Of a stretch of 64,000 bases of DNA, positions 52,021 through 60,521 are shown piece after piece. A model generated the notes under the pieces. It was not told the origin of the DNA. It worked only from the letters and a program-made list of their open reading frames with translations, and made no database searches. Numbering within the stretch: position 1 is the stretch's first letter; each line of letters starts with the position of its first letter. A program made the translations under genes and the position numbers. The stretch comes from Streptomyces achromogenes (GTDB lineage Bacteria > Actinomycetota > Actinomycetes > Streptomycetales > Streptomycetaceae), in contig NZ_JAUSYH010000001.1 in NCBI RefSeq assembly GCF_030816715.1, forward strand, positions 8,866,001-8,930,000. The letters are read 5' to 3'.

Positions 52021-54498
52021 ATGATGTTCCCCAAGGGGGTAACACCGGACGGAACGCATGGACCGTTCGAGATGGCGAATGTGGCCGCCGCGGTGATCGA
52101 CGCGAAGGGCACGGTCGTCGGCTGGACGGGGGCCGCTGAGCGGCTCCTGGGATACGGCGCGGCGGAGCTCCTCGACCGCTCCGCCGCCACCCTGCTGGCG
52201 CAACCCGAAGACGCGTCACGGGCGGCCGAGGTCGCCGAGGAGTGCGGGGCCCGGGAGAGCTGGGTCGGCCTGGTGGGCGCCCGGCACCGTGACGGCCGTC
52301 GCCTCGAAGTCGGGCTGCGGGTGACGGCGATGTCCGACACGGCCGACCGCAAGGCCTGGCTGGTAACGGCGATCGACGTGTCGAAGGCCCCGACCTGGGC
52401 GGTCAGCGTGGAGGTGCTGGAAGCCTTTCTCACCCGCTCACCGCTCGGCATGGCCGTCCTCAGCCCGGACCTGCGGTACGTGTGGATGAACGACACCCTG
52501 GAGCGCTACGGCGGTGTGCCGCGCGAGGAACGGCTCGGGCGCCGGATGTCGGACTCGTTGCCGGGCCTGAACACCGAGGCGCTCGAAGCACAGATGCGGC
52601 GGGTGCTGGAGACCGGCGTGCCGGTCATCGACTACGAGTACCGGGGCTGGACCTGGGCGGATCCGCACCAGGAACACGCCTACTCCACGTCCTTCTTTAG
52701 GCTCGACGACCCGGACGGCCGCCCGCTGGGCGTGTGCTACATGGGCATGGACGTCACCGACAGGTGGCGGGCCCGGGAGCGCCTCGCCCTGCTCAGCGAG
52801 GCCAGCGCCTGCATCGGGGGCACGCTGAACGTGATGCGGACCGCCCAGGAGCTGGCCGACTTCTCGGTGCCGAGGCTCGCCGACTTCGTGACCGTCGATC
52901 TACTGGAAGCGGTGCTGCACGGTGAGGAACCCGATTCGCGGCCGCCCGACGGCACGTATCCGGCGCGGCGTGCCGGTCAGCAGTCCATCCACGAGGGCTG
53001 TCCGGAGTCGGTGATCGCCACCGGCGACCCGATCGCCGCCCCCATGTCCTCGCCGTACATCCAGAGCATGGTCACCGGCACCTCGATGCTGGAACCGTGC
53101 CTGGACTCCGACACGACTCCGTGGGTCGCCGAGGACCCGGCCCGGGCCGAGAGCATCAAGGAGTTCGGGACGCCCTCGGCGATGTGGGTGCCGCTGGTCG
53201 CGCGCGGCACCGTGCTGGGAGTGGCCACCTTCATCCGTACGGAGCATCCGCATCCGTTCGAGGAGGACGATCTGCTGCTGGCCGAGGAGCTTGTCAGCCG
53301 GGCCGCGGTGTGGGTGGAGAACGCCCGCCGCTACACCCGTGAGCACGCCGCGGCGCTGGCCCTGCAGCGCAGTCTGCTCCCCCAGGCGCTGAACGGCGGA
53401 ACCGCCATGAAGGTGGCTTCGCGCTACCTGCCGGCCGGTGCCCGGGAAGGAGTGAGCGGCGACTGGTTCGACGTGATCCAGCTGTCCGGCGCCCGGGTCG
53501 CCCTGGTCGTCGGTGACGTCGTCGGGCATGGCCTCAACGCCGCGGCGACCATGGGCAGGCTGCGTACCGCCGTACAGACGCTGGCTGACATGGATCTGCC
53601 GCCCGATGAGCTGCTGGCCCACCTGGACGACCTGGTGATCCGCCTGACGGAGGAGAATGGCGGCGACGACGAGCCCATCGCCACCGCGGTACTGGGCGCC
53701 ACCTGCCTCTACGCCGTCTACGACCCGGTCACCCAGCTGTGCACCATGGCCCGGGCCGGGCATCCGCCGCCCGCCGTGGTCACCCCCGGCGGCAAGGTCG
53801 TCTTCCCTGACCTTCCGGCGGGCCCTCCGCTGGGCCTCGGCTCGTTGCCCTTCGAATCCGCCGAGATCTCCCTCCCCGAGGGAAGCCTGATCGCCCTCTA
53901 CACCGACGGCCTCATCGAGAGCAGTGACCAGGACATCGACGTCGGGCTGTCCCGCCTCAGCGATGTGCTCGCGCAGTCCGGCCTGCCGCCGGAGGAGCTG
54001 TGCTCGGCGGTCGTGAACAACCTGCTGACCGGCCCGCAGACCGACGACGTCGCCCTGCTCCTGGCCCGGCCGCATGCGCTGGGCGCCGACCGGGTCGCCT
54101 CGTGGGACCTGCCGACGGATCCGGCGATCGTCGCGAGCGCCAGGGAGCTGGCTGTCCGCCAGCTGCTCGGATGGCGGCTGGACGACCTGGTGATGACCAC
54201 GGAACTGGTGGTCAGCGAGTTGGTCACCAATGCCATCCGGCACGGCACCGGACCCGTCAGGCTACGGATGATCCGGCATGACAAGTTGATCTGTGAGGTG
54301 TCCGACGCCAGCAACACCTCGCCCCGGATGGGCCATGCGCGGACCACCGACGAGGGCGGTCGGGGGTTGTTCCTGGTTGCTCAGCTGACCCGCCGCTGGG
54401 GTACGCGTTACACCCGGTCCGGAAAGATCATCTGGGCGGAGGAGGACCTCCCGGCGCAGGTGGGCACCAGAGCGGGCGCTGACGGCTCGACTGCTTGA
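52021..54498 (+). CDS. PAS-GAF-SpoIIE phosphatase-HATPase signalling protein (RsbU/RsbW-type fusion)
   Basis: An 825-residue cytoplasmic sensor. It has PAS ~15-125 (AAAVIDAKGTVVGWTGAAER), a second PAS ~130-260 (PLGMAVLSPDLRYVWMNDTL), and GAF ~270-440 (FSVPRLADFVTVDLLEAVLH; MWVPLVARGTVLGVATFIRT). A PP2C/SpoIIE phosphatase follows at ~455-670 (SGDWFDVIQLSGARVALVVG then DVVGHGLNAAATMGRLRTAV; TDGLIESSDQDID; TDDVALLLARP). The HATPase_c anti-sigma kinase domain is at ~690-815 (TTELVVSELVTNAIRHGTGP, GGRGLFLVAQLTRRWGTRY). Such proteins tune anti-anti-sigma phosphorylation. It is 91 bases after the sugar permease and possibly independent. Confidence 0.92.
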   Translation: MMFPKGVTPDGTHGPFEMANVAAAVIDAKGTVVGWTGAAERLLGYGAAELLDRSAATLLAQPEDASRAAEVAEECGARESWVGLVGARHRDGRRLEVGLRVTAMSDTADRKAWLVTAIDVSKAPTWAVSVEVLEAFLTRSPLGMAVLSPDLRYVWMNDTLERYGGVPREERLGRRMSDSLPGLNTEALEAQMRRVLETGVPVIDYEYRGWTWADPHQEHAYSTSFFRLDDPDGRPLGVCYMGMDVTDRWRARERLALLSEASACIGGTLNVMRTAQELADFSVPRLADFVTVDLLEAVLHGEEPDSRPPDGTYPARRAGQQSIHEGCPESVIATGDPIAAPMSSPYIQSMVTGTSMLEPCLDSDTTPWVAEDPARAESIKEFGTPSAMWVPLVARGTVLGVATFIRTEHPHPFEEDDLLLAEELVSRAAVWVENARRYTREHAAALALQRSLLPQALNGGTAMKVASRYLPAGAREGVSGDWFDVIQLSGARVALVVGDVVGHGLNAAATMGRLRTAVQTLADMDLPPDELLAHLDDLVIRLTEENGGDDEPIATAVLGATCLYAVYDPVTQLCTMARAGHPPPAVVTPGGKVVFPDLPAGPPLGLGSLPFESAEISLPEGSLIALYTDGLIESSDQDIDVGLSRLSDVLAQSGLPPEELCSAVVNNLLTGPQTDDVALLLARPHALGADRVASWDLPTDPAIVASARELAVRQLLGWRLDDLVMTTELVVSELVTNAIRHGTGPVRLRMIRHDKLICEVSDASNTSPRMGHARTTDEGGRGLFLVAQLTRRWGTRYTRSGKIIWAEEDLPAQVGTRAGADGSTA

Positions 54499-54708
54499 GA
54501 ACCCCTCTTCGGCGGTGCTGTGCACGCGTACCCGTGCGCCGCGTGACCTGAGACGAGGGCGCTGTCACGTTGTTGGGTGGGTAGGTGTCTGATGGTGCGT
54601 CGTGGTGTGGTGGAGTCCGGTTCCGGGCTGTGCTCAGGCCGCGGTGGCGAGGCCGGTGACGCCGGTGATCTGCTCCCAGATGGCGAAGCGGACGGTCCTC
54701 TCGGCGCG

Positions 54709-55587
54709 CTAGTGGTGTGCGGGCCACAGATGGCGGTGGGGCCGGAAGTGGGGCGAGATGCCGCTGAATGCGGACAGGAACCGCTGGGCCCCGCCTATTG
54801 AGCGGAAGCCCTTCATCGCCCGTTCGCGCTTCCTTGTGGGCTGGTTGCTGTTCTCGGCCCGGTTGTTGAGGTACTTCGACTGGCGGTGCTCGACGGAGGG
54901 CATGACGTCGCGGTGGGCGGCGCCGTAGGAGCGGAGTTTGTCGGTGACGATCACCCGCGGCACCGCACCGGTCTTCTCCAGCAGGCGGCGCAAGAAGCGC
55001 CTGGCCGCGGCCTTGTCCCGGCGGTTCTGCACGAGGACGTCCAGGACGTCGCCGTTCTGGTCGACGGCACGCCACAGGTACTTCTGGTCTCCATTGATCT
55101 TGATGAAGACCTCGTCCAGATGCCACTCGTCACCCGGCCGGGGCTGCCGCCGGCGCAGCGCGCTCGAGTACTGCTGCCCGAACTTGACGCACCAGCGGCG
55201 GATCGTCTCGTAGGAGACGACGATCCCGCGCTCGAGCATGAGCTCCTCGACCTCGCGGAACCCCTCGACCTCGCGGAACCCCTCGACCTCGCGGAACCCC
55301 TCGACCTCGCGGAACCCCTCGACCTCGCGGAACCCCTCGACCTCGCGGAACCCCTCGACCTCGCGGAACCCCTCGACCTCGCGGAACCCCTCGACCTCGC
55401 GGAACCCCTCGACCTCGCGGAACCCCTCGACCTCGCGGAACCCCTCGACCTCGCGGAACCCCTCGACCTCGCGGAACCCCTCGACCTCGCGGAACGACAG
55501 CGGGAAACGGTGATACAGCCACACACAGTGGGAGATGACCTCGACCGGGTACCGGTGCCCCTTGTACGACAGCGACGCACTCCCCAC
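54709..55587 (-). CDS. IS6-family transposase with expanded FREVEG repeat
   Basis: A 292-codon DDE transposase from a GTG at 55587: KGHRYPVEVISHCVWLYHRF, then 14 tandem FREVE(G/E) units, LMLERGIVVSYETIRRWCVK (helix-turn-helix), WHLDEVFIKINGDQKYLWRA (first Asp), VIVTDKLRSYGAAHRDVMPS (second Asp) and NRAENSNQPTRKRERAMKGF (Glu). Sister copies have one FREVEE. A TAG at 54709-54711 cuts the last ~26 residues that remain readable downstream (RTVRFAIWEQITGVTGLAT). The catalytic triad is intact, but the 78-residue insertion into the DNA-binding region and the truncation make activity doubtful. Confidence 0.82.
   Translation of the reverse strand: MGSASLSYKGHRYPVEVISHCVWLYHRFPLSFREVEGFREVEGFREVEGFREVEGFREVEGFREVEGFREVEGFREVEGFREVEGFREVEGFREVEGFREVEGFREVEGFREVEELMLERGIVVSYETIRRWCVKFGQQYSSALRRRQPRPGDEWHLDEVFIKINGDQKYLWRAVDQNGDVLDVLVQNRRDKAAARRFLRRLLEKTGAVPRVIVTDKLRSYGAAHRDVMPSVEHRQSKYLNNRAENSNQPTRKRERAMKGFRSIGGAQRFLSAFSGISPHFRPHRHLWPAHH
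55243..55494 (-). repeat. 18-bp tandem repeat, 14 units, inside the IS6 transposase
   Basis: On the plus strand the unit is CCCCTCGACCTCGCGGAA. Units 2-14 (55261-55494) are identical; unit 1 (55243-55260) differs at one base, which turns the encoded Gly back to the ancestral Glu. The length is an exact multiple of 18, so the frame is kept. Confidence 0.97.
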
Positions 55588-55609
55588 GGACGACCCCTCC
55601 CAGCCCGGT

Positions 55610-55790
55610 ACCGGCGGTTGCCGCGCTCGTGGGAGCGAGAGGTTCATGGCGATGCCGAGCAGCCAGGGCCGCAGCGAACCGCCGTCGGTCAGCTGGAAAG
55701 GCGTGGTTGCACACCGAGCGAGCGCACTCGTCGTAGAGCTCCGCGAAGGGCGTCCGGATCCCTGGCGCGTATCCGGGTTCGCACATCTGT
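55610..55790 (-). pseudogene. ECF sigma-factor fragment
   Basis: The minus strand gives FAELYDECARSVCNHAF (region 2.1 of an ECF sigma factor), then in another frame QLTDGGSLRPWLLGIAMNL, which follows region 2.4 in related proteins. About 35 codons between them and everything downstream are missing; the IS6 element starts where the coding ends. Confidence 0.6.
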
Positions 55791-55943
55791 GGTCACGCTC
55801 GCAACTGCCTTTGAGGATCAGTGAGTTCCAGTGGCGCATCAAATTCTCCCCGCATGCCCCCGCTAATGTTGTGCACTTTCTTGACGGTAGTCAGCAGGCA
55901 GCCTAATTTCATGGTGTCCTTCCCCCGCTCAAGGGAGAGCGCG

Positions 55944-57290
55944 ATGCCTCCGGCCCCCACCGCGTCAGAACGCACCCTCCAACTCCGCCGAGTCGCCCTC
56001 TCCGGCATGCTCGGCACCGCCGTCGAGTTCTACGACTTCCTCGTCTACGGCACAGTCGCGGCACTCGTGTTCGGCGAACTGTTCTTCCCCGGCGCCGACC
56101 CCGCCGTGGGCACGATCGCCGCGTTCGGCACCTTCGCCGCCGGATACGTGGCCCGCCCGATCGGCGGCATCGTCTTCGGCCACTTCGGCGACCGCCTCGG
56201 CCGCAAGAACATGCTGCTGCTCACGATGGGCCTGATGGGCGGTGCCAGCTTCCTCATCGGCGTACTGCCCACATACGACACCGCCGGTGTCTGGGCCCCG
56301 GTCCTGCTGATCACCCTGCGCGTGGTGCAGGGCATCGCCATCGGCGGTGAGTGGGGCGGCGCGACCCTGATGGTCGTGGAGCACGCGGGCGAGCGCCGCC
56401 GCGGCCTGTGGTCGAGCTTCACCCAGATGGGAGCCCCGCTCGGCTCCCTGATCTCCGCCTCCGTGGTCGCCCTGGTCTCCACCCTCCCCAAGGACCAGTT
56501 CGCGGCCTGGGGCTGGCGCGTGCCGTTCCTGCTGAGCGTGTTGCTGCTCGGCGTCGGCCTGTTCGTCCGCCTCAAGGTGGTCGAGAGTCCGCTGTTCGCC
56601 GAGGTGAAGAAGGACCGCGCCGAGTCGAGGCTCCCCATCCTCGACGTCCTGCGCCGCCCGAAGCCCGTGCTGCTGGCCTGCTGCGTCGGCATTGGCGCCT
56701 TCACCGCCCAGTCCCTGCTGACCAGTTACCTGATCGCGTACGCCACCGGCATCGGCTATACCCGCCCGCAGGTGCTCACCGCGCTCACCGTCTCGGCCGC
56801 GGTCGCCCTGGTGGTCCTGCCCTGCGCGTCCGCGCTCTCCGACCGGGTCGGCCGCCGCCCGGTCGTCCTATCCGGCGCGATTCTGTCCGCGGCCACCGCC
56901 TTCCCCGTCCTCGCGCTGGTCGACTCCAGGTCGTCGGGAGCCCTGATCCTGGCCGTCGTCATCGGCCATGGCATCTCCCAGTCGCTGATGTACGGCCCGC
57001 TGGGAGCCCTGTTCAGCGAGATGTTCGGCACCCGGGTCCGCTACACCGGCGCCTCCCTCGGCTACCAGGGCGCGACCCTCGTGGGTGCCGGATTCTCCCC
57101 GTTGATCGCCGGCAGCCTGGTCGCGAGCAGCGGCAACGGCACCCCCGTCGCCCTCCTGCTGTGCGGCGGCTCGCTGATCACCGCGCTGACGGTGTGGTTC
57201 GTCCGCGAGACGAGCCGTACCTCACTCGGCGACGAGCCCACCCCCGAACTCCCCACCACCCCCCACCACACCGAGGAGATCACCGCATGA
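55944..57290 (+). CDS. MFS transporter, metabolite:H+ symporter (ProP/ShiA-like)
   Basis: A 448-residue twelve-helix permease of the MHS subfamily: VALSGMLGTAVEFYDFLVYG (first helix signature), RPIGGIVFGHFGDRLGRKNM (motif A), RVVQGIAIGGEWGGATLMVV, and the central ALSDRVGRRPVVLSGAILSA. These import organic acids, amino-acid betaines or shikimate. AAGGGAG is near the ATG at 55944. Its stop overlaps the secreted hydrolase start, so uptake and extracellular hydrolysis may be linked; the transported compound might be the hydrolysis product. Confidence 0.92.
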   Translation: MPPAPTASERTLQLRRVALSGMLGTAVEFYDFLVYGTVAALVFGELFFPGADPAVGTIAAFGTFAAGYVARPIGGIVFGHFGDRLGRKNMLLLTMGLMGGASFLIGVLPTYDTAGVWAPVLLITLRVVQGIAIGGEWGGATLMVVEHAGERRRGLWSSFTQMGAPLGSLISASVVALVSTLPKDQFAAWGWRVPFLLSVLLLGVGLFVRLKVVESPLFAEVKKDRAESRLPILDVLRRPKPVLLACCVGIGAFTAQSLLTSYLIAYATGIGYTRPQVLTALTVSAAVALVVLPCASALSDRVGRRPVVLSGAILSAATAFPVLALVDSRSSGALILAVVIGHGISQSLMYGPLGALFSEMFGTRVRYTGASLGYQGATLVGAGFSPLIAGSLVASSGNGTPVALLLCGGSLITALTVWFVRETSRTSLGDEPTPELPTTPHHTEEITA

Positions 57291-58657
57291 GGCACGGCAC
57301 CCGCATCGCTTGCACGGCAGCCCTCTTGCTCTCCCTCACCACCGCACCCGCGGCCATGGCGGCGGACGCGGACCCCACCCACGTGGACGGCAGGCTCCCC
57401 TCCGGGGCCACGTACATGATGGACGTCCCGACCACCTGGAACGGCACCGTCCTTCTCTTCAGCCACGGCTACAACGCCGGCCCCGCCAACCCCGCCCAGG
57501 ACGCCCCGGACGCCCCCACCAAGGCTCTTCTCCTCCAGCAGGGTTACGCTCTCATCGGCTCCTCGTACGCCAGCACCGGCTGGGCGGTCACCGACGCGGT
57601 CCCCGACCAGCTGGCCACCCTGAAGGCCTTCACCATCCGCTTCGGCCAGGCCTCCCGCACCATCGCGTGGGGACGGTCGTACGGAGGCCTGGTCACCACC
57701 GCGATAGCGGAGCGCGCCCCAGACGAGATCGACGGCTCGCTCTCCATGTGCGGCCTGGTCCATGGTGGCGTGGCCAACTGGAACAACACCCTCGACCCGG
57801 TGTTCGCCCTCAAGACGCTCCTGGGCTCCGACGTCCCGCTGGTGAACCTCCCCAGCCAGGAGGCGGCCACCGACGCGGCGAACACCCTCACCGCCAAGGT
57901 CGACTCCGCCCAGTCCACGGCCGAGGGCCGGGCCCGTATCGCCCTCGCCACGGCCCTGCACAACATCCCGGTCTGGAACGCGCCCACCCAGACCCGCCCC
58001 GCCGCGAACGACTGGGACGCCCAGCAGGCCAACCAGTACGACGCCGTCAAGGGCCTGCTGAAGATCGCCGCCTTCAACCGCCGCCAAGAGGCCGAGGTGC
58101 GGGCGGGCGGCAACATGTCCTGGAACACCGGCGTCGACTACGCACGGCTGCTCGGGAAGTCCTCCGTCCGCAAGGAGGTCACCGCGCTGTACAAGAAGGC
58201 CGGCCTCTCCCTGACCAAGGACCTCGCCGCCCTCAACCGGGCCCCGCGCGTCACCGCGGACCCGGCCGCCGTGGCCTGGATGGGCACCACCAGCAGCTTC
58301 ACCGGCAAGCTGGCCAAGCCCCAGCTCTCCATCCACACCATCGGCGACCCTCTGGTCCCCGTCCAGACGGAAAGCGCCCTGCGACGAGCGGTGACGGCCG
58401 CCGGCGCCGCCGCCCTCCTCCGCCGGGCGTACGTCGACAACGCCGGCCACTGCACCTTCAGCCCCGCCGAACAACTGGCCGCCCTCCACACCCTGGAGGA
58501 CCGCCTGACCACCGGCAGCTGGCAGGGCGCCGACCCGGCGTCCCTTAACTCCCGCGCCACCGAGGCCGACCCCACCACCCCCACCCGTTACATCACGTAC
58601 CGTCCCACCCCCTACCTCCGCCCCTACGACCTTGCCCACCCCGCCGACCGCCGGTGA
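57287..58657 (+). CDS. secreted alpha/beta hydrolase (tannase/prolyl-oligopeptidase-like)
   Basis: A 456-residue exported hydrolase: signal peptide ~1-26 (TAALLLSLTTAPAAMA-AD), WNGTVLLFSHGYNAGPANPA (oxyanion region), the nucleophile elbow AWGRSYGGLVTTAIAE (Ser in G-R-S-Y-G-G), Asp in IGDPLVPVQTE and His in DNAGHCTFSPAEQLAALHTL. The fold fits esterases acting on extracellular esters or peptides; the substrate is not deducible. It overlaps the MFS stop by ATGA and is followed 52 bases later by the PaaX regulator. Confidence 0.86.
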   Translation: MRHGTRIACTAALLLSLTTAPAAMAADADPTHVDGRLPSGATYMMDVPTTWNGTVLLFSHGYNAGPANPAQDAPDAPTKALLLQQGYALIGSSYASTGWAVTDAVPDQLATLKAFTIRFGQASRTIAWGRSYGGLVTTAIAERAPDEIDGSLSMCGLVHGGVANWNNTLDPVFALKTLLGSDVPLVNLPSQEAATDAANTLTAKVDSAQSTAEGRARIALATALHNIPVWNAPTQTRPAANDWDAQQANQYDAVKGLLKIAAFNRRQEAEVRAGGNMSWNTGVDYARLLGKSSVRKEVTALYKKAGLSLTKDLAALNRAPRVTADPAAVAWMGTTSSFTGKLAKPQLSIHTIGDPLVPVQTESALRRAVTAAGAAALLRRAYVDNAGHCTFSPAEQLAALHTLEDRLTTGSWQGADPASLNSRATEADPTTPTRYITYRPTPYLRPYDLAHPADRR

Positions 58658-58661
58658 CCTC

Positions 58662-58699
58662 GTACGACCGCCTGCCGCACGGTCGGCGGGCGGTCGTAC
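58662..58699. promoter_or_regulatory. Palindrome at the paaX-like promoter
   Basis: GTACGACCGCC (58662-58672) and GGCGGTCGTAC (58689-58699) are perfect inverted arms 16 bases apart, ending ten bases before the GTG of the PaaX gene. It may be an operator; a terminator for the hydrolase transcript is the alternative. Confidence 0.55.
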
Positions 58700-58709
58700 C
58701 CTTGCCCCC

Positions 58710-59552
58710 GTGGAGGACGACGACATCCTGGACACCGCGGAGGGGCCTCAGCCGCGCCCGCAGTCGCTCATGCTCACCTTCTTCGGCAACCACGTCCTGG
58801 AGGAGGGGGACCTGGGCGTCTACTCGGGCAGCATCATCGACGTCCTGGGCCGCGTGGGCGTGGGCGAACAGGCCGTACGCTCCACCCTCACCCGCATGGT
58901 CAACCGAGGCCTGCTCCAGCGTCAGCGCGAGGGCCGCAAGATGTTCTTCGGCCTGACCCCGCAGGCCGGCCGCGTCCTGATCGACGGCCGCACCCGCATC
59001 TGGAAGCAGGGCGCCGTCAACGACGACTGGGACGGCTCCTGGACCCTGCTCGGCTTCTCCCTGCCCGACTCTTGGAAACGCCAGCGCCACGACCTGCGCT
59101 CACGGCTCACCTGGTCCGGATTCGGCGCGCTGTACAGCGGCCTGTGGATCGCCCCCGGGCACGTGGACGTCTCCAGGGTGGTCACCGACCTCGGTCTCAC
59201 GGCCCACGTCAAGATCTTCCACGCCCAGGCCGCCGAGGTGACCGACATCGAGCAGATGATCTGCGACACCTGGGACCTGGAGTCCATCGCCGCCCGCTAT
59301 GTCGCCTTCGACAAGCGCTGGAGCGCCCACCTGGGAAACGGCACCGACCACGACCCGATCGCCACCCGGCTCCGCCTGGTGAGCGACTGGCTCCGGACCA
59401 TCCGCACGGACCCGAGACTCCCGGCCCGCCACCTTCCCCCGTCCTGGCCCGCCCGCCCCGCCCAGGAAACCTTCCACCGCGTCGCGCAACAGACCCACCC
59501 GGCGCTGACGGCAGCCCGAGCGACTCTGGAGACGACACATCTCCGCAGCTAG
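58710..59552 (+). CDS. PaaX-family transcriptional regulator
   Basis: A 280-residue regulator: QSLMLTFFGNHVLEEGDLGV and DVLGRVGVGEQAVRSTLTRM (winged helix), VNRGLLQRQREGRKMFFGL (wing), the central GSWTLLGFSLPDSWKRQRHD and WSGFGALYSGLWIAPGHVDV (PaaX core), and a helical C-terminal domain. PaaX proteins repress aryl-acid catabolism in response to CoA thioesters. No phenylacetate genes are near; the MFS-hydrolase pair is the obvious candidate target. The GTG at 58710 is chosen from the palindrome spacing and the conserved start. Confidence 0.87.
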   Translation: MEDDDILDTAEGPQPRPQSLMLTFFGNHVLEEGDLGVYSGSIIDVLGRVGVGEQAVRSTLTRMVNRGLLQRQREGRKMFFGLTPQAGRVLIDGRTRIWKQGAVNDDWDGSWTLLGFSLPDSWKRQRHDLRSRLTWSGFGALYSGLWIAPGHVDVSRVVTDLGLTAHVKIFHAQAAEVTDIEQMICDTWDLESIAARYVAFDKRWSAHLGNGTDHDPIATRLRLVSDWLRTIRTDPRLPARHLPPSWPARPAQETFHRVAQQTHPALTAARATLETTHLRS

Positions 59553-59671
59553 TCCAGTGCGATGCGGTGGCGGATCTCCGGGACGGTCAGGTCGATCAGG
59601 TCGCTGCTGCGCTCTGAACGGTTCGGGTCGGTGTTCCGGACGGGCTTCGCGCTGACGGCGACGGCGGCGAG

Positions 59672-60450
59672 GGCGCTGTCACGTTGGCTGAGCGTGCGGG
59701 ATGATCTTTGTGTTGATCATGGTGGAGGGGGATCGTCCGTGGGGAGCGCGTCGCCGTCGTACAGGGGTCACCGGTATCCGGTCGAGGTGATCTCCCAGTG
59801 CGTGTGGCTGTACTTCCGGTTCCCGCTCAGCTTCCGTGAGGTCGAGGAGTTGATGCTTGAGCGCGGCGTCATCGTCTCCTACGAGACCATCCGCCGCTGG
59901 TGCATGAAGTTCGGGGCAGCAGTACGCCAATTGGCTGCGCCGCCGCCAGCCCCGGCCTGGTGACAAGTGGCACCTGGACGAGGTCTTCATCAAGATCAAC
60001 GGCGAGCAGACGTACCTCTGGCGGGCTGTCGACGAGGACGGCATGGTGCTGGACCTCCTGGTGCAGAACCGGCGGGACAAGATCGCGGCCAGGCGCTTCT
60101 TCCGCCGACTCCTCAAGACGGCAGGCGCGGTGCCGCGGGTGATCGTCACGGACAAGCTGCGCTCATACGGCGCCGCTCACCGCGAGGTCGTGCCCTCCGT
60201 CGAACACCGCTCCCGCAAGGGCCTGAACAACCGGGCCGAGAACAGCCACCAGCCCACCAGACAGCGCGAACGCGCGATGAAAGGCTTCCGCAGTACCGGC
60301 GCAGCCCAGCGGCTCCTGTCCGCGTTCAGCGGCATCTCACCCCGCTTCCGACCCCACCGGCACCTGATGACCGCTTCCCGCCACCGAGCCGAGATGACCG
60401 TCCGCTTCACCGTCTACGCGCCGGAGGGGGCATGCCGTCTCGGGTGACGG
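59672..60450 (+). mobile_element. IS6-family element with frameshifted transposase
   Basis: The left end carries GGCGCTGTCACGTTGG at 59672. The transposase opens with GTG at 59740 (KGHRYPVEV-type head, FREVEELMLERGVIVSYETI) and breaks at a GGGG run, 59913-59916, where one extra G is present. The rest (WHLDEVFIKINGEQTYLWRA, VIVTDKLRSYGAAHREVVPS, NRAENSHQPTRQRERAMKGF) runs to 60447 with the full DDE triad. The right terminal repeat is not recognisable. It may be inactive, or the shift may be an error. Confidence 0.8.
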
Positions 60451-60521
60451 CACCAGGGCGCGGCCGAATCTTGCTGAGAAGGACACGGGGAGCCACGGCA
60501 GGCACGGCCTGGACCCTGGCA

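Larger units (their letters stand above)
54558..55605 (-). mobile_element. IS6-family element, 5' end missing
   Basis: The 3' end has the terminal repeat GGCGCTGTCACGTTG at 54558, identical to the ends at 19425 and 59672. On the 5' side homology to the 59672 copy stops at about 55605, some 60-70 bp before its end, where an ECF sigma-factor remnant begins. Lacking one end, it should not move by itself. Confidence 0.75.
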
